A stretch of 64,000 bases of DNA from Castor canadensis (Eukaryota > Chordata > Mammalia > Rodentia > Castoridae), in NCBI RefSeq assembly GCF_047511655.1, contig NC_133398.1:108454332-108518331 (forward strand), given 5' to 3'. Under the pieces are notes generated by a model, which was not told the DNA's origin, made no database searches, and saw only the letters and a program-made list of their open reading frames with translations. Shown here piece by piece: positions 18,998-31,900 of this stretch. The position numbers and the translations under genes were made by a program. Position 1 is the stretch's first letter, and the number at the start of each line of letters is the position of its first letter.

Positions 18998-21900
18998 CTG
19001 GTAGAGGTGGGAAACAAGCACAAAGAGGAGTTTGGTTAGTTTATTTTTTCTTTTTTTGAGATGGTCTCACTGTAGCCCAGGCTGGGCTTGAACTCATGAT
19101 CTCCTCTTGTCTCCACCCGAGTGCTGGGACTGTCCCAATTTGGTTTAGTTGTTTAACCCAATATTAGCCTTGGGTGACCTAAAAAAACACACTACCAAAA
19201 AGTGACTTATTTTCTCATAAACACTCAGTAAACGTCAATGCACTCTCTAACAGAGCTTAGGGTTTGGAACACAACACAGAGCGACTCATCTCTGCTTCTA
19301 GGCCTATAAAAACAGCAGACATTTACCTGCAATCTTGCTCTGTGGCCTCAGGTCATGTGCATGTACATGAGCATTACCAATTCCAGTGTTACAGAGAAAC
19401 CTGTACTGAACCTCTCTTTTCAAAAAACAACAGAAAAAGCACTGTCACTCAACTTTTAGCTAGATTTTCAGGTTATCTTATATTTTATTTAGCCTGATCT
19501 TAGCCAGAGAACAACATCCTGATCAGAGTGACTGTGTAGGTAAAAACAGAATCTGGATAAAGTTAAGACAAAATGTCTATATAAAGATATTAAATCTCTG
19601 AAATGATCCCTTCCTGACTCAGGAGGCAGTGAACACAGAACTTACTGCTGTCAACTTCAATAACGATATACAAGTAAGAAAACTAAATTCAAGGTCCCAA
19701 GATTTTGCTAGAGCTGGACTCACTACTGTTACCTGTAGGGCATCATCATCTGAAGTCAACTCTGGGCCCAGCTCCGATAGCTCCACATGGAACATGTAGA
19801 ATATGAAGCCGTACAGTGCCGGCCCCAGGCCATTGCACAGTCCGCGTATTCCAGTTATGATTCCCTGGGCAACTCCTGAACAGAACAAAGAGGGGGCATC
19901 AGCCTTCTCTGGACAGCTTTGCAAGGTGTGCGGCTCAGCACTGCGTACTACAACACACAGATCTGTTGCACCGAGCGCAAAGCGTGCTGAGAAAAGTGGG
20001 CTAGGAAGACCTGCTGTTTATCACATCTTCATTCATCACACAAACCTTCTCTCGGTTTTATTATGTCCATTTAATGCTGCCCTCACTCTACCTACTAAGG
20101 TCTATGAGAGACCAAATGACAGTGATCTGTTTCTGAAATCTTTTTAGATTAGATCTGCCCTTAAATGAGGAATAATAAAATATGAAATTAGCATTTTCCA
20201 TTTCAGGTAGTATCCATTATGCTATAGATTGAGATTTCCTTGCTTGGCTCATTTAATGGTGCATTTCCAATAAAAATCTGCCTTTGGCCTCAACAGCCTT
20301 GGCCATGTGAATACAAAGCAGCACCTCCTCTCTGCACACCTTCAGGCAGACTCAGTGCTCACAACTGCACCTGCATTCCAGGCCCATTTCAGAACAGGTG
20401 TGCACTGAAAAAATTCCACAAGTGCCAATTTTGAGATTTCTCACCTTCCTAACATGGCAGGCAAAAATTAGCCTGAACCATGTGAAATGGGTATCTCTCT
20501 GTCTCAGAAATAGTCAAATATGATTTGGCCTAATACAATGTAATCCAAAAGTTTTGTATGTTGATACTTTAAACACTTGTACTAATCTGAATAAGCATAA
20601 AAATCATCAAAGACATTTCATGTCCCGAAAGTCAGGACAGTCCTCTGCAGATGGCTCAGGACTTCACTCCAGACACATCTCCCTGAGGACACACAGCCTG
20701 CTGAGTTCCTGCAGCCAGAAGTGATGCACAGATTTGTGGCTAATTGCTTTCTTTTCTTTTAACTATGAGTGCTTTTCTAGCATGTGTGAGGCCCTGAATT
20801 TGATGGCACAAGTTGCATACACATGCACGTATGCACAGGTGTAGACATGTATGTTTGCATACATGTTTGTATACATTCATACACAGTACATCCTCTAAAA
20901 CTCACTACTTGCTGACTACAGGAAGGTGAGTCATCAGGAGATGAAGAAGGAAAGGGTTAGCTCTGGCAGTGACCACCTGATTGGGAAGTGGAAGTGCAGA
21001 AGGTTGATGGCCTGTCTGCCCTCCACACAGCAGTCAGAACTTACCTGTCACTACTGTATCTAATTACCAACAATCACATGGACTTCCCTTATCCTCCAAA
21101 AGAATCACTTCCTCAAATAAGTTCACAGACTTTTCATTATTTCAAATTAAAGAAATTGTAGTGATTTAATGAGTACCTCATTGGTAACCAGCTATCATTT
21201 AATAGCAATCTGTTGAAATGCGATTACAGTCAGCTCAAACCTGATACAACCTGACAAAAGGAGTCAAAGCTGAAGAAGGAAAACGGGTATTTTCTAACTC
21301 TTGATAACATGACCTGTTGAGTTTACGTTTAAAGTATGACAAAGTAAGCAGGTATGCTTCTTGCAGGGACCACTGGGCTGTCACTCTTGCTCTCGATGTG
21401 AGAGCTCAGGGCTTCGTGCTTCTGGGCAGGGAAGTCCCAGCTAAAAGTGGAAACAGCAAGGACCACAACCTCACCTTGCTGATCGGACTCTGCGTTCTGA
21501 GAGACGAGGGCACTGACTGCCGGGAACGTGATGCTGGACATGGCGGCCACAGTCCCTGCTGCCCACATCATCCTACAACAACAGGAGAGACTGTGGTCAG
21601 ACCCAGGAACTCGTGGCAGAAGTACAAACGTCTTCTGTTTTCTCATGTTCGTTTTTATTTTTTTGCTCTTTAAAAATTCATATCCAGCTTGTTTTTGAGA
21701 TAGAATCTAGCTTTTGCCCAGGCTGGCCTTGAACTGTAATCTTCCTGTCTTCATCTCACAAGTAGATGGGATTAGACATATGCTGCCATACCTGATCAAT
21801 GAAGTTCTTAAGAGGACTTCTCTTGTTTCTACAAATACCACATTTCTCCACTGATTTTTTCCAATCTTTTTTGTATTTCTCGAAGGCTCACTTCACACTG

Positions 21901-24498
21901 CCCTTGAGCTGCGCAGCCTGCTAGCTTTTGACAGTGCAGAGTGCCATCAAATGAACAAACAGAGCCCAATTCCCTCAGATCTTTTCCTTTTCTCAATGAA
22001 AGGCTTATGTGTGAGTCTGTAGGCAATATGAAGTGTGAGTGTGAATAAAGTGAGGCCCAAATGCACTTATGACCCACTGGGCCAGACTTCCTTGGAATGG
22101 TTCCACTGAAAAATAAAAACTCTTTATGCTGACAAAGTCTTTTTAATACTGCAAGAGTCTTGACTGAATTGGCCAATGACCACTGTTCACAGGACCAAAA
22201 TAAAAAAGAACCAACCAGGGTTGGCAGAGTGGCTCAAGCAGGAAGAACGTCTGCCTAATAAGTGCAAGGCCCTGAGCCTAAGTTCTAAATCCCAATGCCA
22301 CAAAGGAAAAAAAAAAACCAAGTTAGCCTTAGGCACAACATCACCCAGGAAGAGCGAGTGTTCTGAAGAAATACAGAATTTCCTATTTTTTGTTCCCCAA
22401 TTAACCAACCTCTGGCCACTGAAGCATATCAATTCTCTAAATTATGCCTGCCATGTATATATGCAAAATGGGGACAACTCTGGTGTCTAAAATGGAGCCA
22501 GGGACTGCAGTATTTGGCAACCACAAAGCAAAATGGAGCTCAGGATTCTTTTTGTTCCTTTTTATTCCACAGGGCTTATTCTGACCTTGCTTCCTGTTTA
22601 TGGGAATTAAAACGAGGCACTAAAAACTGCCTCAGGATACACATGGTTTTGGAGGAGATCTAAGTGTTCACCAAACTCAAATGCTTTACTTCACAATATC
22701 TATTATTGCTTAAGGTCACTCAGTTAATTATGCGGATGAGGCTTACTATAATCAGTCATTTTTACTTGTCTTTTTGTTTTGAATGTAGGTGATACCCCTA
22801 AGAATTAACAAATGTGCTTAAAAAACAGACATAAAACTTTATTGGAGGGCTGAGGGAAGAGGGACACACTTCAGTTAAGCAATGATTCAGTGAAGGCCTG
22901 ATGAGGTATAGGCAAGCTTTACAAGTCATCTTGAATTATCTAGCTCCACCCTTGCCTAACATGAAGCCTGAAGGTTTCTGAAATGGTGAGTATAGCAAAC
23001 CAGTGAAATAACCTGATTCTTCTCATCACACTCAGCCAGCTTGAGCTCCTCTCTAAGACACATCAGCTCTGCTAATTTCATGAGAATCTAAGGGTGAGGC
23101 TTACCATGCCTGGGATCCAAACCCATACCAGGCCAACTGGAGCATCTGGAAGCCCAAGCCAAGGAGGACAGTATTCTTATTTCCCAACGATCTCATCAAG
23201 ATGCTAAGAAAGACTGTCTGCAAAGAAAAAGGGGCAACCCCAAGAAATGTGAGCACGTGAATGTGAATGCAAGGTCGAATTCAGAATGTGTTCTCTGAGA
23301 GTATAACTCATTCGCTGATGACCAAAGACTGCTGAGGGAACACTGCCTGCCTATGACCTCAGTGGCTGGGCAAGGGGAGAGTTTCAGGGGCTTAAGCCCT
23401 GACCTAGGATTCGGGGCTCTTGGCCTTCTTCCAGAGAAGCCTGCTGACACCTCCCAAAAGGTTATGTCAGCCATTTACCAGTTATGATGACTGAGAAGGG
23501 CTCTGGAGAAATGCCAAGCACTTAACAATGGGAGAACAGTAAACCCTGATGAACATTTAAAGAAGATGTGGAGTTTTGCTGGAGTTTAACAGTCTTACAA
23601 AAGCTGGGATTGGTGTAAATTTGATTTTAATAAATACATACTCTGTAACTAGTTGGGATAGTCTGTTATGGAGTGAGGTAAAAGAAACCTCTGGGCTAAC
23701 AGACTAGAGTTAATGTAAAAAACAAACCAAAATCAGGACCAATGTTTAACATTTGCTTATAGAGTAAAAATAACAACAAAAGGCCTTAGAGAAAGAATTT
23801 TGCAGCATTCTTGTTCTTCCAGAAAGCATTAGCCACAGAATAGCTCTCCTTGGCCTGGTGGCCATTTCAAGGCAGTCCCCTAGGCTGTCCTGGAACAAAT
23901 ACTGAATGCACCTAAGCACGACAGCATGTAATTAATATAAAGTACATGTGACCTGTCTTTTGTGATTCCGTATTTATAACAGATAAGAAAAATTTAATCC
24001 TATGTATATCCTAATACGATGATTCATTTTATTTAGTCCTGGAGACACAGACCTAGAACAGTTATTGCTATTCATTTCTATTTCCTTTTCACTACTAAAG
24101 TAATACTGAAACATTCTCTTAGTTAATTTTTCAATATTTAAAAGCTATTTTGTAATTTTTTACAACTTCAGTTATTTTAAAAGCAAATGAAAGAATTGAT
24201 CTGGCAGAAGTTCCAAATAGTCTTATTGAAAGTTTTATGAAATGAAATTCCTCCTAATCCTGACCTCAACATTATGTCAAGAAGGAATGGGTCTATGAGT
24301 CAGATTCCTGGACTTGATGTTATATTCTAGTTGTACAAGTGTCCCATAGCAGGAGATCCTCAGGAAGCAGGGCCTGTCAGATTAAAAACAAAACTTAAAG
24401 AAAAGTAGAGGTGAAATAACACTCACCTGAGCTACAATGGACAGAATTCCTACCATAGCTATGAATGCTGCAATTTTAACAGATCCAAAACCTATGAC
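18746..24498 (-). CDS. MFSD14B: MFSD14B (HIATL1), 3' half: five coding exons of an MFS transporter
   Basis: Joining the minus-strand exons 24,498-24,427, 23,217-23,105, 21,572-21,475, 19,875-19,733 and 18,997-18,746 gives one open frame of 225 residues plus stop. All introns are GT-AG and the phases (0, 2, 1, 0) fit exactly. The protein matches the C-terminal part of MFSD14B by recall: VIGFGSVKIAAF, then SILMRSLGNKNT, FGSQAWMMWAAG, ITGIRGLCNGLGPALYGF and SDEDIEPLLQDSSIWELSS. MFSD14B is a 12-helix major facilitator protein related to MFSD14A/HIAT1. It is placed in intracellular membranes and its substrate is not established. About five of the C-terminal membrane helices are visible, followed by a hydrophilic tail. 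The N-terminal half (roughly 280 residues in human) is not in the window and should lie to the right, beyond the tandem array. MFSD14A is less likely because its C-terminal tail differs. Confidence 0.95.
19043..19137 (-). mobile_element. B1 SINE in MFSD14B intron
   Basis: Reversed B1: 'tttttttgagatggtctc', 'cccaggctgggcttgaactc', 'ccgagtgctgggactgtc'. Shortened relative to a full B1. The remainder of this 735-bp intron (18,998-19,732) is unassigned. Confidence 0.8.
19733..19875 (-). CDS. MFSD14B: MFSD14B coding exon
   Basis: 143 bp, acceptor 'tgttctgttcag', donor GTAACA (weaker than the other donors). It encodes VAQGIITGIRGLCNG, LGPALYGFIFYMF (helix) and a variable loop ELSELGPELTSDDDALQ, the least conserved part of the family. 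Confidence 0.95.
19876..21474 (-). other. MFSD14B: MFSD14B intron
   Basis: About 1.6 kb between exons. It holds an ID SINE remnant near 20,768-20,812 ('ttctagcatgtgtgaggccc') followed by an imperfect CATA/CATG-rich stretch to about 20,890. No other exon or repeat recognised. Confidence 0.7.
21475..21572 (-). CDS. MFSD14B: MFSD14B coding exon
   Basis: 98 bp, acceptor 'gttgttgtag', donor GTGAGG. It encodes the rest of W, then MMWAAGTVAAMSSITF (a membrane helix) and SALVSQNAESDQQ plus one base of Gly. The long open frames shown by the surrounding intron on both strands are incidental. Confidence 0.95.
21687..21797 (-). mobile_element. B1 SINE, diverged
   Basis: Reversed B1: 'gtttttgagatagaatctag', 'cccaggctggccttgaactg', 'agtagatgggattagacata'. 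More worn than the copy in the 3' UTR. Confidence 0.8.
22217..22318 (+). mobile_element. ID-type SINE with a small internal duplication
   Basis: 'ggcagagtggctcaagcagg', 'aataagtgcaaggccctgag' and 'ttctaaatcccaatgccaca' with an A-rich tail. About 8 extra bases ('cctaagtt') sit in the box B region. Confidence 0.75.
23105..23217 (-). CDS. MFSD14B: MFSD14B coding exon
   Basis: 113 bp, acceptor 'ttctttgcag', donor GTAAGC. It encodes TVFLSILMRSLGNKN and a helix containing LGFQMLQLAWYGF, then GSQA plus two bases of a Trp codon completed in the next exon. Confidence 0.95.
23218..24426 (-). other. MFSD14B: MFSD14B intron
   Basis: About 1.2 kb, unique-looking. No SINE, exon or RNA gene recognised. 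Confidence 0.6.
24427..24498 (-). CDS. MFSD14B: MFSD14B coding exon (first visible)
   Basis: 72 bp, phase 0 at both ends, acceptor 'atttccatag' and donor GTGAGT. It encodes 24 residues starting VIGFGSVKIAAF and ending SIVAQ, mostly one membrane helix. This is the last exon before the array. Confidence 0.95.
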
Positions 24499-25214
24499 CT
24501 ATGGAAATGGAAGACAGCACTTTAGTGATAGAGATAATCTGATAGGAGAAATCACTAGAAGCAGGCATAACTTAAATTGTGAAATATTTTTAAACATTTT
24601 TATTATACCTATTTTCATCTTCCCCCTCCACCTCCAACCCACCAATCAACAAATGTAACAATAACATGTAGTAAAGACAATATGAAAGATGCTGCCAATC
24701 CAGAATGTCCTCATCAGTGAAGCCAGTGCCTCTCAACTCAGGTGGCATTAAAGTCATGTGGGCAGCAGAGAAGGGAAAGGAGGGAAGCAGTAAGATGCCA
24801 GAGCCCTCAGGAGACCAATTACTTCAGATCGTCTGGGGTGTTCCCCAGACACGAGGATATTCTAAGAAGCTCCCTCAGCTCTTCTGAAGAGCAAGCAGCT
24901 GCAGTAGGCAAGCAACGGCTTCTAAGCCTCTCACCCTAACAGTACCTTTGAAATGCCTTAAATTCTTAAGTTTTAAAATGGACAAATTATTTTATCCTCT
25001 ACTGAAAGTCTATAAAATACATAAACAGTCCCTTAAATTATCTAATATATTCTTCCCATTTCATACATGAGTGTCTTGTTCCCATTCACACAACTAGGCA
25101 GTAAAATCCTAGGCTAGACCCTCTGGCTCCCAATGCGGTGGCAATGACATTAACGGCATTCTTTTACTATCTAAGCCCATGCAATTACAAAAATCAGAAC
25201 CTAAAAATGTGGCT
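24499..25214 (-). other. MFSD14B: MFSD14B intron segment up to the array
   Basis: 716 bp of non-repetitive sequence between the acceptor of the first visible exon and the first tandem unit. I see no transposon at the junction. Confidence 0.6.
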
Positions 25215-28200
25215 TTCACAATATACGTTTCACTACAAAAAATATTTCTCTCTATGTATTTCATTATATTTTCTATATCTATAAGCATATATATTTTATT
25301 ATTGTATATATCTACATACATATTTGTATATAAATATCTCCTATGTCATATCTCTAATATGTGGAAATTTTTCTTGTCTTTTCTAGGCTACTCTGGTCTG
25401 GGAAATATGTATCCATCCTTGCAGTTTTCATTGTGGTGGTCAACCTCCACAAAATTCTGCATTTTCCTGTTCATCATCCTAAGGACAATGTTGAATAGGC
25501 AGAGTTTGTAATTCTATAAATTCTAGGTAAGAGAGTTTCCATTTTCTTGGTATTGATGGAATTTATGTTAATTTAGTAGATATAGATCAATAGATTAAAC
25601 ATGGATTGGCATCTTTCATTTATAATCATTCTGGTATTTGCCGGAATATCTGTATAGTGTCTGCGGGTATTCTTCCTTGTTTTGTGAAATCAGACGTTAT
25701 TTATTGAACAGGAGATTGTCTTAACTATGTGTCACCCTACACATGATCCTTCCAAATTAGTTTTAGTCTTTTCTATCACAGTATATTTTACATCCAGAGA
25801 TGAGTATGCATAACTTAATGATTTGTATTAATGATCAATATCCTAGTCTGGGCTCCTTGTGGTATGGGGCTCTCTTGGGTGCCCTTCTCCTTGTGATGGA
25901 ATAATAGCCCTTAAATTTTTAAGATTTTACTCAGTATCATTCGGCTAAGTTTCACTGATAGATTAGTCTTATTTTCACCTGTACCTTACTTTTCTCCATG
26001 TTTCATGATTTTTTAGAATTTACCTTATTTTCAACTTGTAAATTCCAATACAGTATTTCCAAATAGTATGATTGCTTTCTGCAAGAATAGTTTTGTCATT
26101 TATGTTCAGTTCAATATTTCTCTTTGTCAATTTACCCTCCTTGCTCTCAAATTTAAAAAGTTGTCATTGTGTTACCAGAAAATTTTTGAGTTCTCTCTAG
26201 TCCTGTTTAACTATCAGATACACAGTTCTGAAGAGCCAGCCCAAACAACTTCAACGTTTTTTCCCCAAATACTTTCTTATTTCCTTTTCAAAATTTCGGT
26301 GTAATTTTGTGATTCTCCTGTATTTGGAAATAATATGTAGCATATATCTGTATCTAAATAGATGTAGAGGGTGATTTTTAAATTTGTGTTTTCTCATAGT
26401 TTTTCCAAATTTTTGTGATTTTGTTGTAGTATGTATAAACTTATGTGATTAGATTATTTTCTTCGTAAAAATACAAGGATGAAGTTCTCCCTTTTATCTA
26501 ACGTATACATCGATGTGTATTTATGTGTCACCTATGTGACCATTTATTTTATAGTATGTATTTATTTTTTAATTTCATTTTTGTTATCTATATATTTTTC
26601 CTAAATATTGGAGTGTAGCGTGATAAGTTTCAAATTTATATGTCCTTTTTTGAAAATCCTTACTTAGCTAAATTTCTCATTTCTGTTGCAGGCAATCTGT
26701 GAGCACTTTAAAATGCTTTCTCATTGTGACATCATAAAATTTTTCATACTTCAATGTTCCGTTAGGAATTCCCATAAAAGCGATTCTTTAACACCCAAGA
26801 AAAAGCACTCCAACAATTGACCTTTCCAATGTCATACATGATTCATCACTCATTTTATACTTGTATGGCATTCACACTTAATTCCGAACAATTAAGATAT
26901 ATGGGGCACACCTAAATTTTGATATACTTTTCAGTCATGTTCATGCTCATTTCTGGATGGTAATTTCAATATGCAGCTTCTTCACAATTATCTGTATTGG
27001 CAATCTACCTTTAAAGGTTTTTACCTCACCACTCTCATGCATATTTCTCCATGCACATTACTAAATATTTTACAAATTGTATAACTTAATATCGGAAGGC
27101 ATTTTCTACATTTTGCCTGCACTTTTCTATCACAGTTTCGGTGAACATTGAGTTTATATCAAAGCCTGCAAAATGTCCTCAACTTTAGAGATTTCCTAAT
27201 GTGTTCCGCAATTTGCTGAAATATTATTTTTCTAGGTTCTTTTCATATTAGCAAGCATGGATATGATGGCTGAAATTTAATTGTCTCGACTTATATTTTG
27301 CTACAAAATGTTGATTGAATTTTAATTACTTCATTTTCTTGCAGATAAATTGGTATATGACACCTGACTATGGCATATTTGTTAATAATCATTCATATAT
27401 GTGGCATTGAGGGTTAACTTTATGCATTCTAACAAGTGTCATTCCTTTCAAAATCTAGTCAATATCGTGAATTTTACCGAGTTCCTGATAATTATTTTCT
27501 TACTGTTATATCTTCTTTGAAGTGACTCCTTCTTACTAAAGTCATGTCATATCACATTCTCTGGATATGTCTTGAGTCTTCATTACCTATCTTTTTCTAT
27601 TACTTTCTATTTTGTTAACTTATTTCCTATCCACATGTTCTTTATTAAGAGTGTGAAAGTCCACATTTAAAAGCAAAAGGCAGCTTTATTTCTTAAGGTG
27701 TTCTTCTAAGAGTAAAATATCCTTTGAAATGGTCTTCATTAAGAAAGTAAAACTATTTAATAACAATTTCTTTTTGCCTACAAATTGCACTAATTCTTCC
27801 TTTTACTTTCTGCTTGAAAATTAATATAATATTGTAACTTTTGATATTATGAGAGTATCTATGAGTCCTGTTAACAACAATTGACCTGTTTATTCCAGGT
27901 GGATTAATGGCAATCTTTTACATTTTTCTGGTAGTGGTAAGATATGGAGATGTCTTATTATCTCATGGTTATTTTTAGGAACTCTATTTGGAAGAGAGGC
28001 TTTTTTGAAATTGAAAAAACCCACCTAAATAAACTACAAGCCAATATCTGTTCATTTCAGTTCACTTGAACAGACTACTATATTCAGAATTCTCCGTTTC
28101 TAAAAACGATGGGTAAGAGCTTGTCTTTACCTTGTCAATTCTTAGGAAGGCAAGTCAGGACTTTTATGAAACGGGCAACTTAACTCATTTTGAAAAGTTA

Positions 28201-28913
28201 TAACATAAGTTGTGCTTGGGGAAGTTAACCACTAGATTATATGTAAAGTTAAGAAACTACCAGTTTTTATTTTCTGGAGACCAACAACAATTAAAAACGC
28301 TGTGGGAACATTAAATTGAAAAAATACCTAGTGTACCTATCAAATATCGTGTTACTACTATATGTTAACTGTACTAAATATGGATTTGCTAGATTACTGG
28401 ATTATTTTCAAGGGGCTGCTGAATGCAGTGGTTACACACATCACCTGGAAAACAGAATTTCGAGGACACTTCAGTCATTACAAAGGCAGAGACAATCAAG
28501 TGGTTACAGTTTTCTATGCTAATGTGGCCAGTACTTCTAAAGTTTATACAAAGGGAATTATAAAACTACAAGGAAACCCCATGTCAAAAAACATTTCACA
28601 ACACGAATGATGTTAATATTAAAAGAAGAAGCAAACTATTTTCATCATACTTGCAGTTAAACTCAGGACCTTATACTGCCTATGCAGGTGCCCTTGAGTC
28701 ACCCTCCCAGCCCCTTTTTGCTGGTTAAGTTTGATATCACGTCTTCCTTGTATGTCACATTTTCTGTGATGTAGTGAGGTATTTATAAAATTTATATGTT
28801 TCTGAATTATTTCCTTAATTTTTCATTTCCATGGTAATTCTATTTTTAGAAGTTATTCATGTATACAAGACATTATATTATTCTTTCCAAATTAGTCATT
28901 GTTGACTCCTGCA
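25215..28913 (+). repeat. Array unit 1 (edge copy, 3,699 bp)
   Basis: The most diverged unit together with unit 2. It shares the 'ctctatgtatttcattat' form with unit 2, while later units read 'ctctgtgtatttcatcat'. The reversed SINE remnant is at about 28,658-28,728. Confidence 0.95.
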
Positions 28914-31900
28914 TTCACAATATACTTTTCACTACAAAAAATATTTCTCTCTATGTATTTCATTATATTTTCTATATCTATAAGCATATATATTTTATGA
29001 TTGTATATATCTACATACATATTTGTATATAAATATCTCCTATGTCATATCTCTGATATGTGGAAATTTTTCTTGTCTTTTCTAGGCTATTCTGGTCTGG
29101 GAAACATGTATCCATCCTTGCAGTTGTCATTGTGGTGGTCAACCTCAACAAAATTCTGCTTTTTCCTGTTCATCATCCTAAGGACAATGTTGAATAGGCA
29201 GAGTTTGTAATTCTAAAAATTCTAGGTAAGAGAGTTTCCATTTTCTTGGTATTGATGGAATTTATGTTAATTTAGTATATATAGATCAATAGATTAAACA
29301 GGGATTGGCATCTTTCATTTATAATCATTCTGGTATTTGCCGGAATATCTGTATAGTGTCTGCGGGTATTCTTCCTTGTTTTGTGAAATCAGACGTTATT
29401 TATTGAACAGGAGTTTGTCTTTACTATGTGTCACCCTACACATGATCCTTCCAAATTAGTTTTAGTCTTTTCTATCACAGTATATTTTACATCCAGAGAT
29501 GAGTATGCATAACTTGATGATTTGTATTAATGATCAATATCCTAGTCTGGGCTCCTTGTGGTATGGGGCTCTCTTGGGTGTCCTTCTCCTTGTCATGGAA
29601 GAAGAGCCCTTAAATTTTTAAGATTTTACTCAGTATCATTTGGCTAAGTTTCACTGATAGATTAGTCTTATTTTCACCTGTACCTTACTTTTTTCCATGT
29701 TTCATGATTTTTTAGAATTTACCTTATTTTCAACTTGGAAATTCCAATACAGTATTTCCAAATAGTATGGTTGCTCTCTGCAAGAATAGTTTTGTCATTT
29801 ATGTTCGGTTCAGTATTTCTCTTTGTCAATTTACCCTCCTTGCTCTCAAATTTAAAAAGTTGTCATTGTGTTGCCAGAAAAATTTTGAGTTCGCTCTAGT
29901 CCTGTTTAGCTATCAGATACACAGTTCTGAAGAGCCAGCGCAAACAACTTCAACGTTTGTTCCCCAAATAATTTCTTATTTCCTTTTCAAAATTTCGGTG
30001 TAATTTTGTGATTCTCCTGTATTTGGAAAAAATATATAGCATATATCTGTATCTAAATAGATGTGGAGGGTGATTTTTAAATTTGTGTTTTCTCATAGTT
30101 TTTCCAAATTTTTGTGATTTTGTTGTAGTATGTATAAACTTATGTGATTAGATTATTTTCATTCTTCGTAAAAATACAAGGATGAAGTTCTCCCTTTTAT
30201 CTAACGTATACATCGATGTGTATTTGTGTCACCTATGTGACCATTTATTTTATAGTATGTATTCATTTTTTAATTTCATTTTTGTTATCTATATATTTTT
30301 CCTAAATATTGGAGTGTAGCGTGATAAGTTTCAAATTTATGTGTCCTTTTTTGAAAATCCTTACTTAGCTAAATTTCTCATTTCTGTTGCAGGCAATCTG
30401 TGAGCACTTTAAAATTCTTTCTCATTGTGACATCATAAAATTTTTCATACTTCAATGTTCTGTTAGGAATTCCCATAAAAGAGATTCTTTAACACCCAAG
30501 AAAAAGCACTCCAACAATGTACCTTTCCAATGTCATACATGATTCATCACTCATTTTATACTGGTATGGCATTCACACTTAATTCCTAACAATTAAGATA
30601 TATGGGGCAACATAAATTTTGATATACTTTTCAGTCATGTTCAGGCTCATTTCTGGATGGTAATTTCAATATGCAGCTTCTTCAAGATTATCTGTATTGG
30701 CAATCTACCTTTAAAGGTTATTACCTCACCACTCACATGCATATTTCTCGATGCACATTACTAAATATTTTACAAATTGTATAACTTAATATCGGAAGGC
30801 ATTTTCTACATTTTGCCTGCACTTTTCTATCACAGTTTCGGTGAACATTGAGGTTATATCAAAGCCTGCAAAATGTCCTCAACTTTAGAGATTTCCTTAT
30901 GCGTTCCGCAATTTGCTGAAATATTACTATTTCTAGGTTCTTTTCATATTAGCAAGCATGGATATGACGGCTGAAATTTAATTGTCTCAACTTATCTTTT
31001 GCTACAAAATGTTGATTGAATTTTAATTACTTCATTTTCTTGCAGATAAATTGTTATATGACACTTGACTATGGCATATTTGTTAATAATCATTCATATA
31101 TGTGACATTGAGTTCCTGATAATTATTTTCTTACTGTTATAGCTTCTTTGAAGTAACTTCTTCTTACTAAAGTCACGTTATATCACATTCTCTGGATATG
31201 TCTTGAGTCTTCATTACCTATATTTTTCTATTAGTTTCTATTTTGTTAACTTATTTCCTATCCACATGTTCTTTATTAAGAGTGTGAAAGTTCATATGTA
31301 AAAGCACAAGGCAGTTTTATTTCTTAAGGTGTTCTTCTAAGAGTAAAATATCCTTTGAAATGGTCTTCATTAAGAAAGTAAAACTATTTAATAACAATTT
31401 CTTTTTGCCTACAAATTGCACTAATTCTTCCTTTTACTTTCTGCTTGAAAATTAATATAATACTGTAACTTTTGATATTATGAGAGTATCTATGAGTCCT
31501 GTTAACTACAATTGACCTGTTTATTCCAGGCGGATTAATGGCAATATTTTACATTTTTCTGGTAGTGGTAAGATATGGAGATGTCTTATTATCTCATGGT
31601 TATTTATTAGGAACTCTATTTGAAAGAGAGGCTTTTTTGAAATCGAAAAAACCCACCTAAAAACACTACAAGCCAATATGTGTTCATTTCAGTTCACTTG
31701 AACAGGCTACTATATTCAGAATTCTCCGTTTCTAAAAACGATGGGTAACAGCTTGTCTTTACCTTGTCAATTCTTAGGAAGGCAAGTCAGGACTTTTATG
31801 AAACGGGCAACTTAAATCATTTTGAAAAGTTGTAACATAAGTTGTGCTTTGGGAAGTTACCCACTAGATTATATGTAAAGTTAAGAAACTGGCAGTTTAT

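Larger units (their letters stand above)
21573..23104 (-). other. MFSD14B: MFSD14B intron
   Basis: About 1.5 kb between exons. It contains a reversed B1 (21,687-21,797) and a plus-strand ID SINE (22,217-22,318), listed separately. The rest is unassigned. Confidence 0.7.

Noticed and set aside
21317..21673. Plus-strand 118-codon and minus-strand 105-codon open frames as separate genes
   Set aside because: The minus-strand frame is an MFSD14B exon plus run-on intron, and the plus-strand frame is its shadow.
960..22318. The tRNA-like elements as true tRNA genes
   Set aside because: They have box A/B-like motifs but are dispersed copies with A-rich tails and no cloverleaf, so they are SINEs.
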